35,458 nucleotides of DNA from JAVBPB01 sp031549965. GTDB lineage: Bacteria > Bacillota > Clostridia > Lachnospirales > Lachnospiraceae. The first letter of the stretch is position 1; the number at the start of each line of letters is the position of its first letter. This document shows positions 8,318 to 17,063 of this stretch, piece after piece. Where the stretch lies: contig JAVBPB010000104.1 in NCBI GenBank assembly GCA_031549965.1, positions 1 through 35,458 of the forward strand. The letters are read 5' to 3'. Made by a program: the position numbers and the translations under genes. The notes below the pieces were generated by a model. It made no database searches and was not told the origin of the DNA. It saw nothing but the letters and a program-made list of their open reading frames with translations.

Positions 8318-8346
8318 ATTATATACCTATTTAATGATTTTATCAA
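8318..8346 (-). promoter_or_regulatory. promoter of the two-kinase operon
   Basis: On the minus strand TTGATA (8346-8341), a 17-bp spacer and TATAAT (8323-8318) form a near-consensus vegetative promoter, leaving a leader of about 55 nt before the ATG at 8254. Confidence 0.8.
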
Positions 8347-8422
8347 CAATAATTAATATTTTCAACACATATTACCTATTAAAAAACATATACTAAAATA
8401 AATTTTATTTTAGGAGGATATT

Positions 8423-9496
8423 ATGGTTAGACATATGTTTCCCGGTGGTAATACACCGAATGGATTTTATAGTTATTTTGACAATATACTTCCAATTAGT
8501 GATTCTCAAAAAACTATATGTTTAAAAGGTGGTTCTGGAACTGGTAAAAGCACTTTTATGAAAAAAATTGGTAAGGTGTTTGAAAATGAAGGCTTTGATG
8601 TTGAATACATGCACTGCTCCAATGATTCTTACAGTATTGACGGTGTTTATATTCCTCAAAAAAAAATAAGTGTGGTAGATGCCACTGCCCCTCATACTCA
8701 AGATCCTATTTTACCTGTTGCCGTTGATAAGATAATAAATTTAGCAGAGTTTATTGATGAAGTGCAAATTACAAAAGAAGCTAAACGATTAAAAGATTTA
8801 TATTTTAGCAAAAAGAAATACTTTGACATAGCATATGGATATTTTAATAGTGCATATAGTATTTATTTAAATAATACCTACATTAATAACTCAGCACTAG
8901 ATCGATCAAAATTAAATAAATTAATTCTTTTTACAATTGATAAATTGTTTAAAAATGTTGAAAATAGAAGTACTTTAGGTAGGAACAGAAAGCTATTTAT
9001 TAGTGCCATTACTCCTGACGGATATAAAAATTATATTGATCAGACTTTAAATTGTAAGTATGTTTACGGACTTTACGGTTATGATGGAATGGGAATTGAC
9101 TTTTTTCTTTTAAAAATACTTGAGCACGCAAATATGTTGGGGTTATATACCGAAAGCTATTATTCTCCATTAAATCCACAAAATTTGGAACATCTATTGA
9201 TACCTGAATTGGATTGCTGTTTTACTATCTGTAATAGCTATCACAGTACTTCTTTACCTTTATTTGAAAAAATTGATTTTTTTGAGTTTTGCGATATGAA
9301 TTTTATTAATTCCCAAAAAGAAGAAATAAAATATAATACTGATATGTTTAATAATCTTTTAGATAAAACAATGAAAACAATTAAGAATTCTAAAGTTGTA
9401 CACAACCAGATTGAGGAAATATATATTGCTAACATGAACTTCAAAAAATTGGATGAGGCTTATGAAGATACTATTAAGTATTTAAGATTAATTTAA
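8423..9496 (+). CDS. PRK06851-type P-loop ATPase with degenerate second half
   Basis: A 357-residue protein resembling the uncharacterised clostridial/bacillar PRK06851 family, in which two related P-loop NTPase halves are joined. The first half opens RHMFPGGNTPNGFYSYF and has Walker A GGSGTGKST at residues 36-44, then HCSNDSYSIDGVYIP and VVDATAPHTQDP, all family hallmarks. The second half begins near 188 (LFISAITPDGYKNYID), but where a second Walker A is expected it reads YGYDGMGID, lacking the Lys-Ser/Thr, so only the first site should bind nucleotide. The cellular role is unknown. The start has AGGAGG 7 bp upstream. It is divergent from the kinase operon and convergent with asnA, with a shared terminator. 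Confidence 0.8.
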   Translation: MVRHMFPGGNTPNGFYSYFDNILPISDSQKTICLKGGSGTGKSTFMKKIGKVFENEGFDVEYMHCSNDSYSIDGVYIPQKKISVVDATAPHTQDPILPVAVDKIINLAEFIDEVQITKEAKRLKDLYFSKKKYFDIAYGYFNSAYSIYLNNTYINNSALDRSKLNKLILFTIDKLFKNVENRSTLGRNRKLFISAITPDGYKNYIDQTLNCKYVYGLYGYDGMGIDFFLLKILEHANMLGLYTESYYSPLNPQNLEHLLIPELDCCFTICNSYHSTSLPLFEKIDFFEFCDMNFINSQKEEIKYNTDMFNNLLDKTMKTIKNSKVVHNQIEEIYIANMNFKKLDEAYEDTIKYLRLI

Positions 9497-9522
9497 TTGA
9501 TTTTTAGGGTATTAAAAATCAC

Positions 9523-9575
9523 AAGTGCCATGGAAATGAGCCTATGATAACAATAGTCTCATTTCCATGGCACTT
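9523..9575. terminator. bidirectional terminator between convergent genes
   Basis: An 18-bp perfect inverted repeat (9523-9540 with 9558-9575; AAGTGCCATGGAAATGAG) encloses a 17-base loop between the ATPase and asnA stops. T-rich stretches are weak on both sides, but the placement fits. Confidence 0.75.
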
Positions 9576-9603
9576 AAATTCATACCTTTTACTTACATTT
9601 TTA

Positions 9604-10614
9604 TTATAATAGATTTATGCCTGATTTTTCACATTCTAAAATGATGTCATCTTTCCAGATTGATGCTTGAACTTCTCCTACATGGGCTTTTCTTAAGTAA
9701 TACATGCAAAGCCTTGATTGACCTAAACCTCCGCCTACTGTAAGAGGGAGTTCTCCATTTAGGAGAGCCTTTTGAAAGGATAACTCTTTTCTTTCTTCGC
9801 AACCTCTTATTTTTAACTGCTCAAGTAGTGATTCTTCGTTTACTCTAATTCCCATTGATGATAATTCTAGGGCAATGTCAAGTTCATCATAGTAAACTAA
9901 TATGTCGCCGTTTAGTTTCCAGTCGTCATAATCTGGTGCTCTTCCATCATGTGCTTCTCCTGATGATAAAATCCCACCGATTTGCATAATGAAAACAGCT
10001 CCATGTAGCTTTGTAATTTCGTATTCTCTTTCTTTGGCATTTAAATTTGGATATCTGTCATATAGTTCCTGACTAGTTATAAAGTAAATGTCCTTTGGAA
10101 GTCTTGGCTTAATGTACTCATATTTCGTTGAAATATAAACTTCGGTGTCTTTAATGACTTCGTATATCTCACTTACAATACTTTTAAGGTATTCTGTATT
10201 TCTCTGTTCATTATTAACTACCTTTTCCCAATCCCATTGGTCTACATACATGGAATGAATGTTATCTGTATCTTCATCTCGTCTGATTGCACTCATATCT
10301 GTATATAGTCCTTCTCCAATATTAAAACCATATCTTTTAAGTGCCAATCTTTTCCACTTGGCTAATGAATGTACAATTTCAGCCATAGCATCATTTTGCT
10401 CCTTGATGCCAAATGATACCGGCCTTTCAACACCGTTTAAATTATCATTTAAGCCTGACTCTGGCTTAACAAATAAAGGTGCGGATACACGGGTTAAATA
10501 AAGCTTATTAGCTAATGCTACCTCAAAGTAATCCTTTATTGCTTTTATTGCAATTTCAGTTTCTCTAATGCTTAATTTTGATTCATAATTCTTTGGAATT
10601 GTTAAGCCTATCAT
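9604..10614 (-). CDS. asnA: aspartate-ammonia ligase (asparagine synthetase A)
   Basis: A 336-residue protein colinear with AsnA, the class II aminoacyl-tRNA-synthetase-like enzyme that makes asparagine from aspartate, ammonia and ATP in the cytoplasm. Recognisable blocks are LTRVSAPLFV near 60, ERPVSFGIK (84-92), QWDWEKV near 146, GRAPDYDDWKLNGDI near 243-257 and the C-terminal GGGLGQSRLCMYYLRKAHVGEVQ. Length matches the family (about 330). The start has GGAGG 7 bp upstream. It is monocistronic, with its own consensus promoter and a terminator shared with the convergent ATPase gene. The leader is only about 45 nt, too short for the T-box often found before clostridial asparagine genes. Confidence 0.97.
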   Translation of the reverse strand: MIGLTIPKNYESKLSIRETEIAIKAIKDYFEVALANKLYLTRVSAPLFVKPESGLNDNLNGVERPVSFGIKEQNDAMAEIVHSLAKWKRLALKRYGFNIGEGLYTDMSAIRRDEDTDNIHSMYVDQWDWEKVVNNEQRNTEYLKSIVSEIYEVIKDTEVYISTKYEYIKPRLPKDIYFITSQELYDRYPNLNAKEREYEITKLHGAVFIMQIGGILSSGEAHDGRAPDYDDWKLNGDILVYYDELDIALELSSMGIRVNEESLLEQLKIRGCEERKELSFQKALLNGELPLTVGGGLGQSRLCMYYLRKAHVGEVQASIWKDDIILECEKSGINLL

Positions 10615-10662
10615 AATTGACCTCCATTTTTTTATTGTATGTATACCTTTGATCCTCTAATC

Positions 10663-10691
10663 ATATTAATTGATTATAATAAAAATGTCAA
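10663..10691 (-). promoter_or_regulatory. asnA promoter
   Basis: On the minus strand TTGACA (10691-10686), exactly 17 bp, then TAATAT (10668-10663). The -35 is full consensus. Confidence 0.8.
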
Positions 10692-10756
10692 TAATTTATA
10701 ATTTGTTTAAATAAAATATTTAAATGAATATTAACATATTTATGTCTATGAAATAA

Positions 10757-13306
10757 CTACTTTTTACGGACGCAGTTCTTTCCTTCAAGCTTTGCCTGAT
10801 AAAGAGCCTCATCAGATAAACGAACTGACTCCATATAATCTTTTTTTATGTTAAATTTTGCAACACCTGCCGATGCAGTCATTTTTATGGTTAATGTATC
10901 TATTTTTATTTCTTTTTTTGATATTTCATTTATAACATTTTGTGCAATTTTAATTGCAGTAAAGTCATCTTTTGCTTCAATTACAGATAAAAATTCTTCT
11001 CCTCCCCATCTTGAGGTTTCCTTAAGGCCCTCTATGTTTTGTATAATATTGGCAATAGTTTTTATTACTATATCCCCGATATCATGACCATAAGTGTCGT
11101 TTATTTTCTTGAAATCATCTATATCAAACAGTATAAAGTAGGCATTGATTTTGGTAGCATTTTCTACGTAGTCTGATATTTTACTCCTTATTAATTCATC
11201 TGCCGCCCTTCTTGTTAAAAGACCTGATAAAAAGTCTGTAGATGCAATATGTTTTAATTCGTTTTTTATATTTACCTCTTCCGTAATGTCTTGAGAACAA
11301 ATCATAAATCTACGTTTATTAATTTTATGTAAATATTGTTTATAGTAATAGATTTTATTTGTTTCGGATGAAGTTATTGTTAATTCCTTTACATCAAACT
11401 GATTGCTGTATTTTTCTAGTCTACTTAATTCCTTTTCTACTACATCAAAAAAATCTAGTCCAAACACTTTAGAAAAAGTGTTAAAATCAACTTTATATTT
11501 CATTTCATCAAATCCCCATTTTTTATTAAGAGGAAATTTCCCTTTACTTATTAATTTTTTTGTCTTGATGTTTCCAAAGGCTATATCAAAGCTTTGCTGG
11601 TTCTTAATAAGATATGAAATTTGTCGATCATATGAGATGTATTTATTTAGTAAATATATAAGTGCTGTGATAAATATAACCGATATTACTCCTAATATAA
11701 CAAAAAAGTATTTTTCCTTTTCTTGAGTGACTATAAGTTTGTTTTGTGCTTCTATGTATTGAAACTTATAATTTAACACCTGTAATTCCCATTGTGTTCT
11801 GCTTTCAGGATAAAGCATTTTGTGCAAAACTATGGACAGATTATATAAATTATTTAGTTCTTTGTTTTGAGCTCCTAACAACGTGTGTATTTGTGCATAT
11901 GCTATTATATCGTTTACAAGTTTAAGATTATGATGTTTTAATATTGTATACTCATAGTCAAAGGACATTTCACTCATAAATGCAACATCAATCTCCCCAT
12001 CCATTAGAGCTTTTAACATTGTCTGCCTTGAATTATATACTATGGGATACTCTCCTAATATGGCTTCCCAGTTCAAATATACAACTGCATTAGTTGTCGT
12101 GCCTACTTTTAGGTTATGAAGATCATCTCCTATATTTTCTTTATAAGAATACATTCTTATAGCTGAATTCCATATGGGAATTGAATAATTATAAGCTTTG
12201 TCATCGCTGAATTTAGGGTTTAAATATCCTCCTGAAGCTGATTGAATTTCACCTGTTTTTATTTTTTCAAGGGCTGTTATATATCCATTTTCAAAGTCAG
12301 ACGGCTCACACATTTTAATTTCAACCCCTGTTAGTTCATGAAAAACATCGTTTATTTCTATTTGCATTCCTTTATATTCTTTATCTTCAAGAAAACTAAG
12401 AGGGTATAATGCACCACTATCAAAGTTAAGTATTGTTTGATAATTGCTTCTTAAATATTTTATATCGTCTATGTATATATCACGGGTAACCTCTAAAAGT
12501 GTTTCTCTTCTGGCTTCTTCTATATCGTTTAGCATATTCTTGCCTTTAGTAGTAGTTATATATCTGTTTATTATGTCAAAAAGGGGCTTTATTTCATCCT
12601 TCGAACTATAAAGAACGTAATTTACCGGAGTACTATCTACAAAAACTTCATATTGGATATTTGGACGTTTTACAACTTCTGTTGGTGCTACTGAAGTTGT
12701 CAATATACATACATCCACTTGCCCATTTTCTAAGCCATCTAATAATTCATTAATTGTATCATAATATGTAATTTTTGAAGTTCCACTTTGATAAGTAACT
12801 ATATAATTATCTATATTTGTTCCTGATATCAATCCGATTTTTTTATCAAAAAGATTGGTTATGGATACTAATGATTCCCTTGTTCTTGTTATAAAAGTTA
12901 ATTGGGATTGATATAAACTATCTGTACAAAAATAGTCTTCCTTTCTGGCAAGTGATTGCTCTTGCAGACCTAAAATATCAATTTCCTTATTGTCCAGTTT
13001 TTCATATATATTTTTATTAGTTTCATAGTTAATTTTGATATTTAAGTGTAATTGGTTTGTTAAAAAATCTGCGATTGGAATTAACATTCCTATTTTTTCA
13101 TTGTCTCTTGTATTGTAATACATCGCTTCGCTAGTTGTATCAATAGTAATTACTTTATTTTGAAAACTTTCCAAATACGTTATTTCTGAATCTGTTAATT
13201 TAAAGCTATTATCTTCTCCTCTTATTGACATCTTACATAAACCTAGTACAATAAAACATACACAAATTGCAAACAAGAATTTATATTTTCCCATATATTT
13301 GTTCAT
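10757..13306 (-). CDS. diguanylate cyclase with two periplasmic binding-protein-like sensor domains
   Basis: An 849-residue membrane protein. An N-terminal signal or anchor helix covers 8-27. Two solute-binding-protein family 3-like domains follow, about 48-265 and 285-505 (the second with QSASGGYLNP and VGTTTNAVVYL segments). A transmembrane helix lies at about 533-553, a PAS-like segment at about 590-680, and a GGDEF domain from 685 to the end. The active site is GGEEF at 768-772, preceded by FDIDDFKKINDTYGHD, so c-di-GMP synthesis should be intact. The RxxD inhibitory motif is not seen five residues before GGEEF, suggesting no product inhibition through that site. The architecture implies small-molecule sensing, perhaps amino acids, outside the membrane. 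The start has GAAAGGA 9 bp upstream. It is monocistronic. Confidence 0.92.
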   Translation of the reverse strand: MNKYMGKYKFLFAICVCFIVLGLCKMSIRGEDNSFKLTDSEITYLESFQNKVITIDTTSEAMYYNTRDNEKIGMLIPIADFLTNQLHLNIKINYETNKNIYEKLDNKEIDILGLQEQSLARKEDYFCTDSLYQSQLTFITRTRESLVSITNLFDKKIGLISGTNIDNYIVTYQSGTSKITYYDTINELLDGLENGQVDVCILTTSVAPTEVVKRPNIQYEVFVDSTPVNYVLYSSKDEIKPLFDIINRYITTTKGKNMLNDIEEARRETLLEVTRDIYIDDIKYLRSNYQTILNFDSGALYPLSFLEDKEYKGMQIEINDVFHELTGVEIKMCEPSDFENGYITALEKIKTGEIQSASGGYLNPKFSDDKAYNYSIPIWNSAIRMYSYKENIGDDLHNLKVGTTTNAVVYLNWEAILGEYPIVYNSRQTMLKALMDGEIDVAFMSEMSFDYEYTILKHHNLKLVNDIIAYAQIHTLLGAQNKELNNLYNLSIVLHKMLYPESRTQWELQVLNYKFQYIEAQNKLIVTQEKEKYFFVILGVISVIFITALIYLLNKYISYDRQISYLIKNQQSFDIAFGNIKTKKLISKGKFPLNKKWGFDEMKYKVDFNTFSKVFGLDFFDVVEKELSRLEKYSNQFDVKELTITSSETNKIYYYKQYLHKINKRRFMICSQDITEEVNIKNELKHIASTDFLSGLLTRRAADELIRSKISDYVENATKINAYFILFDIDDFKKINDTYGHDIGDIVIKTIANIIQNIEGLKETSRWGGEEFLSVIEAKDDFTAIKIAQNVINEISKKEIKIDTLTIKMTASAGVAKFNIKKDYMESVRLSDEALYQAKLEGKNCVRKK

Positions 13307-13493
13307 TAATAATTCCTTTCATAATTGGAAATGTGTATTATGTACTCAACTTTCTCATATTGATTTACTTTGAATATTTGACTTCCTAAAGCTTTCTATA
13401 AAAGCTTATGTTTTGAAACAAAAAGTAAATGGAAAGTTAAGTAAATATTATTACGCTTTAGTTTAACATAATTTTATTATTTCTTCAATGTAA

Positions 13494-13955
13494 TTATTTT
13501 CTTTTTTTTCTTAATTCTGAAAAAAATTTCTTTAAGATCTCACTACATTCCTCTTCAAGTATTCCGGTAATTATTTCTGTTTGATGATTAAATTCTTTCA
13601 TCTGCAACAAATTAATTATTGAGCCGGCACAACCTGCTTTTGGGTTCATACTTCCTATGTAAATTTTAGGGATTCTTGCCTGTACTATAGCTCCTGCACA
13701 CATCTGACATGGTTCTAATGTAACATACATTTCACATTCTTCTAATCTCCAGTCTGAAAGTGATTTTCCAGCTTTTTTTATTGCTGTTAATTCTGCATGA
13801 GAAAGCGTATTTTTATCCGTATTTCTTCTGTTATATCCTCTTGCAATAATTTTATTATTATGCACTATAACGCATCCTATTGGAACTTCGTTTAATAAAT
13901 ATGCTTTATGGGCTTGTTTTATGGCTTGTTTCATGTAACTTTCTTGTTGAGTCAT
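13494..13955 (-). CDS. tadA: tRNA-specific adenosine deaminase
   Basis: A 153-residue zinc deaminase that converts A34 of tRNA-Arg(ACG) to inosine. The zinc site is His53-Ala-Glu55 and PCQMC with Cys83 and Cys86; Glu55 is the proton shuttle. NRRNTDKNTLSHAE and the C-terminal FFSELRKKRK tail are typical. An upstream in-frame TTG would add four residues, but those codons are the GGAGG ribosome binding site itself, so ATG at 13955 is chosen. The gene is divergent from the radical SAM gene and follows no obvious partner. A poly-lysine/poly-T tail at 13496-13507 comes directly before the stop. Confidence 0.95.
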   Translation of the reverse strand: MTQQESYMKQAIKQAHKAYLLNEVPIGCVIVHNNKIIARGYNRRNTDKNTLSHAELTAIKKAGKSLSDWRLEECEMYVTLEPCQMCAGAIVQARIPKIYIGSMNPKAGCAGSIINLLQMKEFNHQTEIITGILEEECSEILKKFFSELRKKRK

Positions 13956-14014
13956 ATTATCCTCCAAAGGGTTTTACATTTTTTTAATTTTGTTTATTTG
14001 TAGCTGTCGAAAAC

Positions 14015-14043
14015 TTGTATTACATTCTAAAATCTGCTATATT
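14015..14043 (+). promoter_or_regulatory. promoter of the radical SAM gene
   Basis: TTGTAT (14015-14020), 17 bp, TATATT (14038-14043), with an extended -10 TG at 14035-14036. Confidence 0.65.
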
Positions 14044-14074
14044 TATATTATATTAAATTTTGCGAGGTGGCAAT

Positions 14075-14770
14075 ATGAAAATTCATGGTTTTAATAAAAC
14101 TACTCTTTTGGATTATCCTAAGCATTTAGCTTGTACAGTTTTTCTTTCTGGTTGTAATTATAGATGTCCTTTTTGTCATAATGCTTCTCTTGTTATTAAT
14201 GATGGATTAGATGATGTAATTTCTGAGGATGATTTTTTTAATCATTTAAAAAAACGTATTAACGTCATAGAAGGTGTTTGTATTACGGGTGGAGAGCCTA
14301 CTATTTATAAGGATCTTCCTGAATTCATTTATGGAATTAAGGAATTAGGGTTTAAGGTTAAGCTTGATACTAATGGAAATAATCCTAAAATGATTTATTA
14401 TTTGCTTGATAACGGACTTCTTGATTATATTGCTATGGATATTAAGAACGCTAAGAATAAATATGATTGTTCCATAGGCATTAAAGATTTTGATATTACA
14501 AATGTATGTGAAACTGTTAAAATAATAATGAATTCGGATATTGAATATGAGTTTAGAACTACCGTCGTTAAGGAGCTTCATACTAAACAGGATTTTATTA
14601 ATATAGGTCATTGGCTAAAAGGAGCACGTGCTTATTATTTACAACCTTTTAAGGATAGTGATAATGTGATTTTGAAAGGCTTAACATCTTATGAAAAGAA
14701 TGAACTTATAATATTTAAAGAAATACTTGAAGAATTTATTGAAATTGTTGACATCAGAGCTCTTGACTAG
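14075..14770 (+). CDS. anaerobic ribonucleotide reductase-activating-type radical SAM protein (TIGR02495-like)
   Basis: A 231-residue radical SAM protein opening MKIHGFNKTTLLDYPKHLACTVF. Cys27, Cys31 and Cys34 form CNYRCPFC, the [4Fe-4S]/SAM site. GGEP is at about 76-79, and KLDTNG and YIAMDIKN segments follow the usual strands. This is the NrdG-like subgroup that installs the glycyl radical on class III ribonucleotide reductase, but no nrdD lies in the window, so the partner is unproven and other glycyl-radical targets are possible. The start is the ATG preceded by GAGGTGG; a TTG at 14060 lies upstream of that site and is rejected. The next gene starts 33 bp downstream on the same strand and may be co-transcribed. 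Confidence 0.85.
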   Translation: MKIHGFNKTTLLDYPKHLACTVFLSGCNYRCPFCHNASLVINDGLDDVISEDDFFNHLKKRINVIEGVCITGGEPTIYKDLPEFIYGIKELGFKVKLDTNGNNPKMIYYLLDNGLLDYIAMDIKNAKNKYDCSIGIKDFDITNVCETVKIIMNSDIEYEFRTTVVKELHTKQDFINIGHWLKGARAYYLQPFKDSDNVILKGLTSYEKNELIIFKEILEEFIEIVDIRALD

Positions 14771-14802
14771 GGAATCTACTATTGAATTGGGGGGTATGAA
14801 GT

Positions 14803-15357
14803 ATGCAGATGTTATGCGAAACTAATAGACTTATTCTTAAGGTTTTAACTGATAAAAGTGCTGATGATGTGCTGAATTTTTATTTTAAAAATAAAGATTT
14901 TTTTGAACCTTGGGATCCCATTAAATCAGATAATTTTTATACTAAATCTTATCATAAAGTATCTTTGAATTATGAATACAATCAAATTATTACGTCTCAG
15001 GCACTTAGATATTGGATTTTTAATAAGGAGAATCCAGACAAAATTATTGGTACTGTTTCTGTAAGTAATATATTACGTGGTGCTTTTTCCAGTTGCTCTA
15101 TTGGCTATAAGCTTGATAAGGAATACTTAGGGAATGGTTTTGCAATTGAAGCTGTTAGAATGCTTATTGATATTATTTATTTTGATTATAGGCTTCATCG
15201 TATTGAAGCCTTTATTATGCCAAATAATCTTCCCTCCATTCGATTAGTTGAAAATCTTGGATTTCATTATGAAGGTAAATGTATTAAAAATATACAAATT
15301 AATGGAGAATGGGAAGATCATCTTAGATATGCATTGATTAATTACGAAAATTCATAA
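14803..15357 (+). CDS. GNAT N-acetyltransferase, RimJ/RimL-like
   Basis: A 184-residue acetyltransferase. It begins with the TNRLILKVLTDKSADDVLNFY segment usual for RimJ/RimL-type proteins, and contains the acetyl-CoA-binding region around GYKLDKEYLGNGFAIEAVRM and the late VENLGFHYEGK motif. The family acetylates protein N-termini, amino acids or antibiotics; the substrate here is not predictable. The start has GGGGGG 9 bp upstream. It probably shares the transcript of the radical SAM gene before it (33-bp gap) and converges on the pyridoxamine kinase gene. No strong terminator is visible in the 35-bp gap after it. Confidence 0.85.
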   Translation: MQMLCETNRLILKVLTDKSADDVLNFYFKNKDFFEPWDPIKSDNFYTKSYHKVSLNYEYNQIITSQALRYWIFNKENPDKIIGTVSVSNILRGAFSSCSIGYKLDKEYLGNGFAIEAVRMLIDIIYFDYRLHRIEAFIMPNNLPSIRLVENLGFHYEGKCIKNIQINGEWEDHLRYALINYENS

Positions 15358-15392
15358 ATGGGATATTTAGTGTGGGATATCCTGACTGTGAT

Positions 15393-16262
15393 CTAATTTA
15401 AGACTTTATGATTTTCATTTTTTAACTTACTAATTAACTTCGGAATTGTCCATTCAAATGGCACTCCATAATTTGATGGCGTATCAACATATTTTTTATT
15501 ATTAATACAGTCATGTGTTAACTCTACAGATATATCTACTGCTTCTTCTAATGTTTTGTCATTCATAATGGCCGATACCAAAAAGCTTGCAAAAATATCT
15601 CCCGTTCCATGATACGAACCCTCAATTTTTTTACTGAAATGATAGCTTATATTGTCATTTTCTTTATTATAACAGGCTGCACCAATTGTTGATTCCTCAA
15701 AGGTTACTCCTGTTAGGATTATTTTATCAGGGCCTAATTTTGATAATGCTTTTAATATATAATTAATATACTCTTTTTCATATACAGGCTCTTTATATTC
15801 AATACCAAGTAATAAAGAAGCTTCTGTTATGTTTGGAATCAGTATGTCAGCTTTTCTAGCAAGCTTTGACATATTGTTACTTAAATTGGTGGTAAAGTTC
15901 TTATATAATTTCCCGTCATCTGCCATAACAGGATCAACTACAATTAAAGTATCTTTAGTTTTTAATCTATCTATTATATTTAAAACTATATCAATTTGTT
16001 CAACTGAACCTAAATAACCTGTATATATTGCTGAAAAGTCAATACCAAGAGTAGCCCAGTGACTGCTAAAAGCATCTAAGTCGGTGGTAAGATCACGATA
16101 GGTAAATCCTTCAAATCCACCTGTGTGCGTAGATAATATAGCAGTTGGCATTACACAAGTTTCAACCCCGGCTGCCGACAATATTGGAAGTGATACGGTA
16201 AGAGAACATTTTCCAAAACCTGAGATATCATTAATCGCAGCAACTCTTTTTAATGGTTTCAT
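15393..16262 (-). CDS. pyridoxamine/pyridoxal kinase, PdxY-like
   Basis: A 289-residue ribokinase-fold vitamin kinase that phosphorylates pyridoxal or pyridoxamine towards PLP. Visible motifs are NDISGFGKCS (11-20), TGYLGS (81-86), VVDPVMADDGKLY (108-120) and the anion-hole/base motif HGTGD with Asp222. The substrate call rests on the PdxY/PdxK-like N-terminus (ISGFGK) rather than a ThiD-type one. Its ATG overlaps the stop of the upstream S component by 4 bp (ATGA), so the two are translationally coupled; import followed by phosphorylative trapping is the natural reading. It converges with the acetyltransferase. Confidence 0.88.
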   Translation of the reverse strand: MKPLKRVAAINDISGFGKCSLTVSLPILSAAGVETCVMPTAILSTHTGGFEGFTYRDLTTDLDAFSSHWATLGIDFSAIYTGYLGSVEQIDIVLNIIDRLKTKDTLIVVDPVMADDGKLYKNFTTNLSNNMSKLARKADILIPNITEASLLLGIEYKEPVYEKEYINYILKALSKLGPDKIILTGVTFEESTIGAACYNKENDNISYHFSKKIEGSYHGTGDIFASFLVSAIMNDKTLEEAVDISVELTHDCINNKKYVDTPSNYGVPFEWTIPKLISKLKNENHKVLN

Positions 16263-16873
16263 TTCTGGCTCTCCTTTACATAAAAGGAATGCAGACCTGA
16301 TTTCATAAGGGCTGGTCTAAGAGCTGAGAATAGGGTTGTAGAAATTATAACCGATGTAATTGCATTAAATGTTGTGGCTCCTGCTGCCCAGGTTGTTAAT
16401 ATTTTTGCAGCACTTGATGGTATTCCTAATATAAATTGTGAATAAAAATATCCTACTATCGGATCAAAAATTACGTTAAATGCCATTGCAGTTGTTGCTG
16501 CTATAATACTCCATTTAATTACATTTTTATGACTTAAACTTGGGTTAGTGTTAATTTTGCCTAACTTGTGTGCTACAATACCACATATTAGACCAATTAA
16601 GAATTTAATAATTATAGTCTTTGGAGCGTACATTATATATGCTGGTACAAAAAGGTCTCCAATCCCCATACCTATAGCTCCTGCAACGCCTCCATAAACT
16701 CCACCTAAAAGCAATGAAGCTAATACTAAAAATGCATTTCCAAAATGAATTGAAGTTTGCCCCCCTGCTATTGGAATATCAATTCTAAAATAAGTAAATC
16801 CAATATAGCATAGTGCTGTCATTAATGCTGTAAGTGCCAGTTTCTTTACATCTAATCTCTTGTTATTATTCAT
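16259..16873 (-). CDS. ECF transporter S component, probably for vitamin B6
   Basis: A 204-residue integral membrane protein with about six helices. The first helix carries the ALTALMTALCYIGF pattern with spaced alanines used by ECF S components to dock the T subunit. SIHFGNAF and LGGVYGGVAGAIGMGIGDL are characteristic of the pyridoxine/pyridoxamine PdxU-like group. The energising EcfA/A'/T module is not in the window and would be shared from elsewhere. Substrate assignment relies mainly on the translationally coupled pyridoxamine kinase. The start has AGGAGG 8 bp upstream. No riboswitch is seen in the 40-50 nt leader. Confidence 0.88.
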   Translation of the reverse strand: MNNNKRLDVKKLALTALMTALCYIGFTYFRIDIPIAGGQTSIHFGNAFLVLASLLLGGVYGGVAGAIGMGIGDLFVPAYIMYAPKTIIIKFLIGLICGIVAHKLGKINTNPSLSHKNVIKWSIIAATTAMAFNVIFDPIVGYFYSQFILGIPSSAAKILTTWAAGATTFNAITSVIISTTLFSALRPALMKSGLHSFYVKESQK

Positions 16874-16919
16874 TGTACATCCTCCTAAATTAAATATAAA
16901 TCAAAATTTTATTAAATGT

Positions 16920-16948
16920 ATTATATATTTTTTACTGGTATGTTTCAA
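16920..16948 (-). promoter_or_regulatory. promoter of the ECF S component-kinase operon
   Basis: On the minus strand TTGAAA (16948-16943), 17 bp, TATAAT (16925-16920). Confidence 0.75.
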
Positions 16949-17011
16949 CATCCAGAAATACTTTTTTTAATAGTGCCAGATATATTAAAACATTACGAAT
17001 AAATATTGACG

Positions 17012-17039
17012 TTGTCAAATAAAATATAGAAAGTATGAT
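17012..17039 (+). promoter_or_regulatory. promoter of the DUF6128-like gene
   Basis: TTGTCA (17012-17017), 16 bp, TATGAT (17034-17039). TTGACGTTGTCAA just around the -35 is nearly palindromic and could bind a regulator. Confidence 0.6.
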
Positions 17040-17063
17040 CTAATAAAAAAGGGAGTGGTAGAT

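Noticed and set aside
10615..10756. T-box riboswitch upstream of asnA
   Set aside because: The promoter is only about 45 nt from the start codon, too short for a T-box specifier stem and antiterminator.
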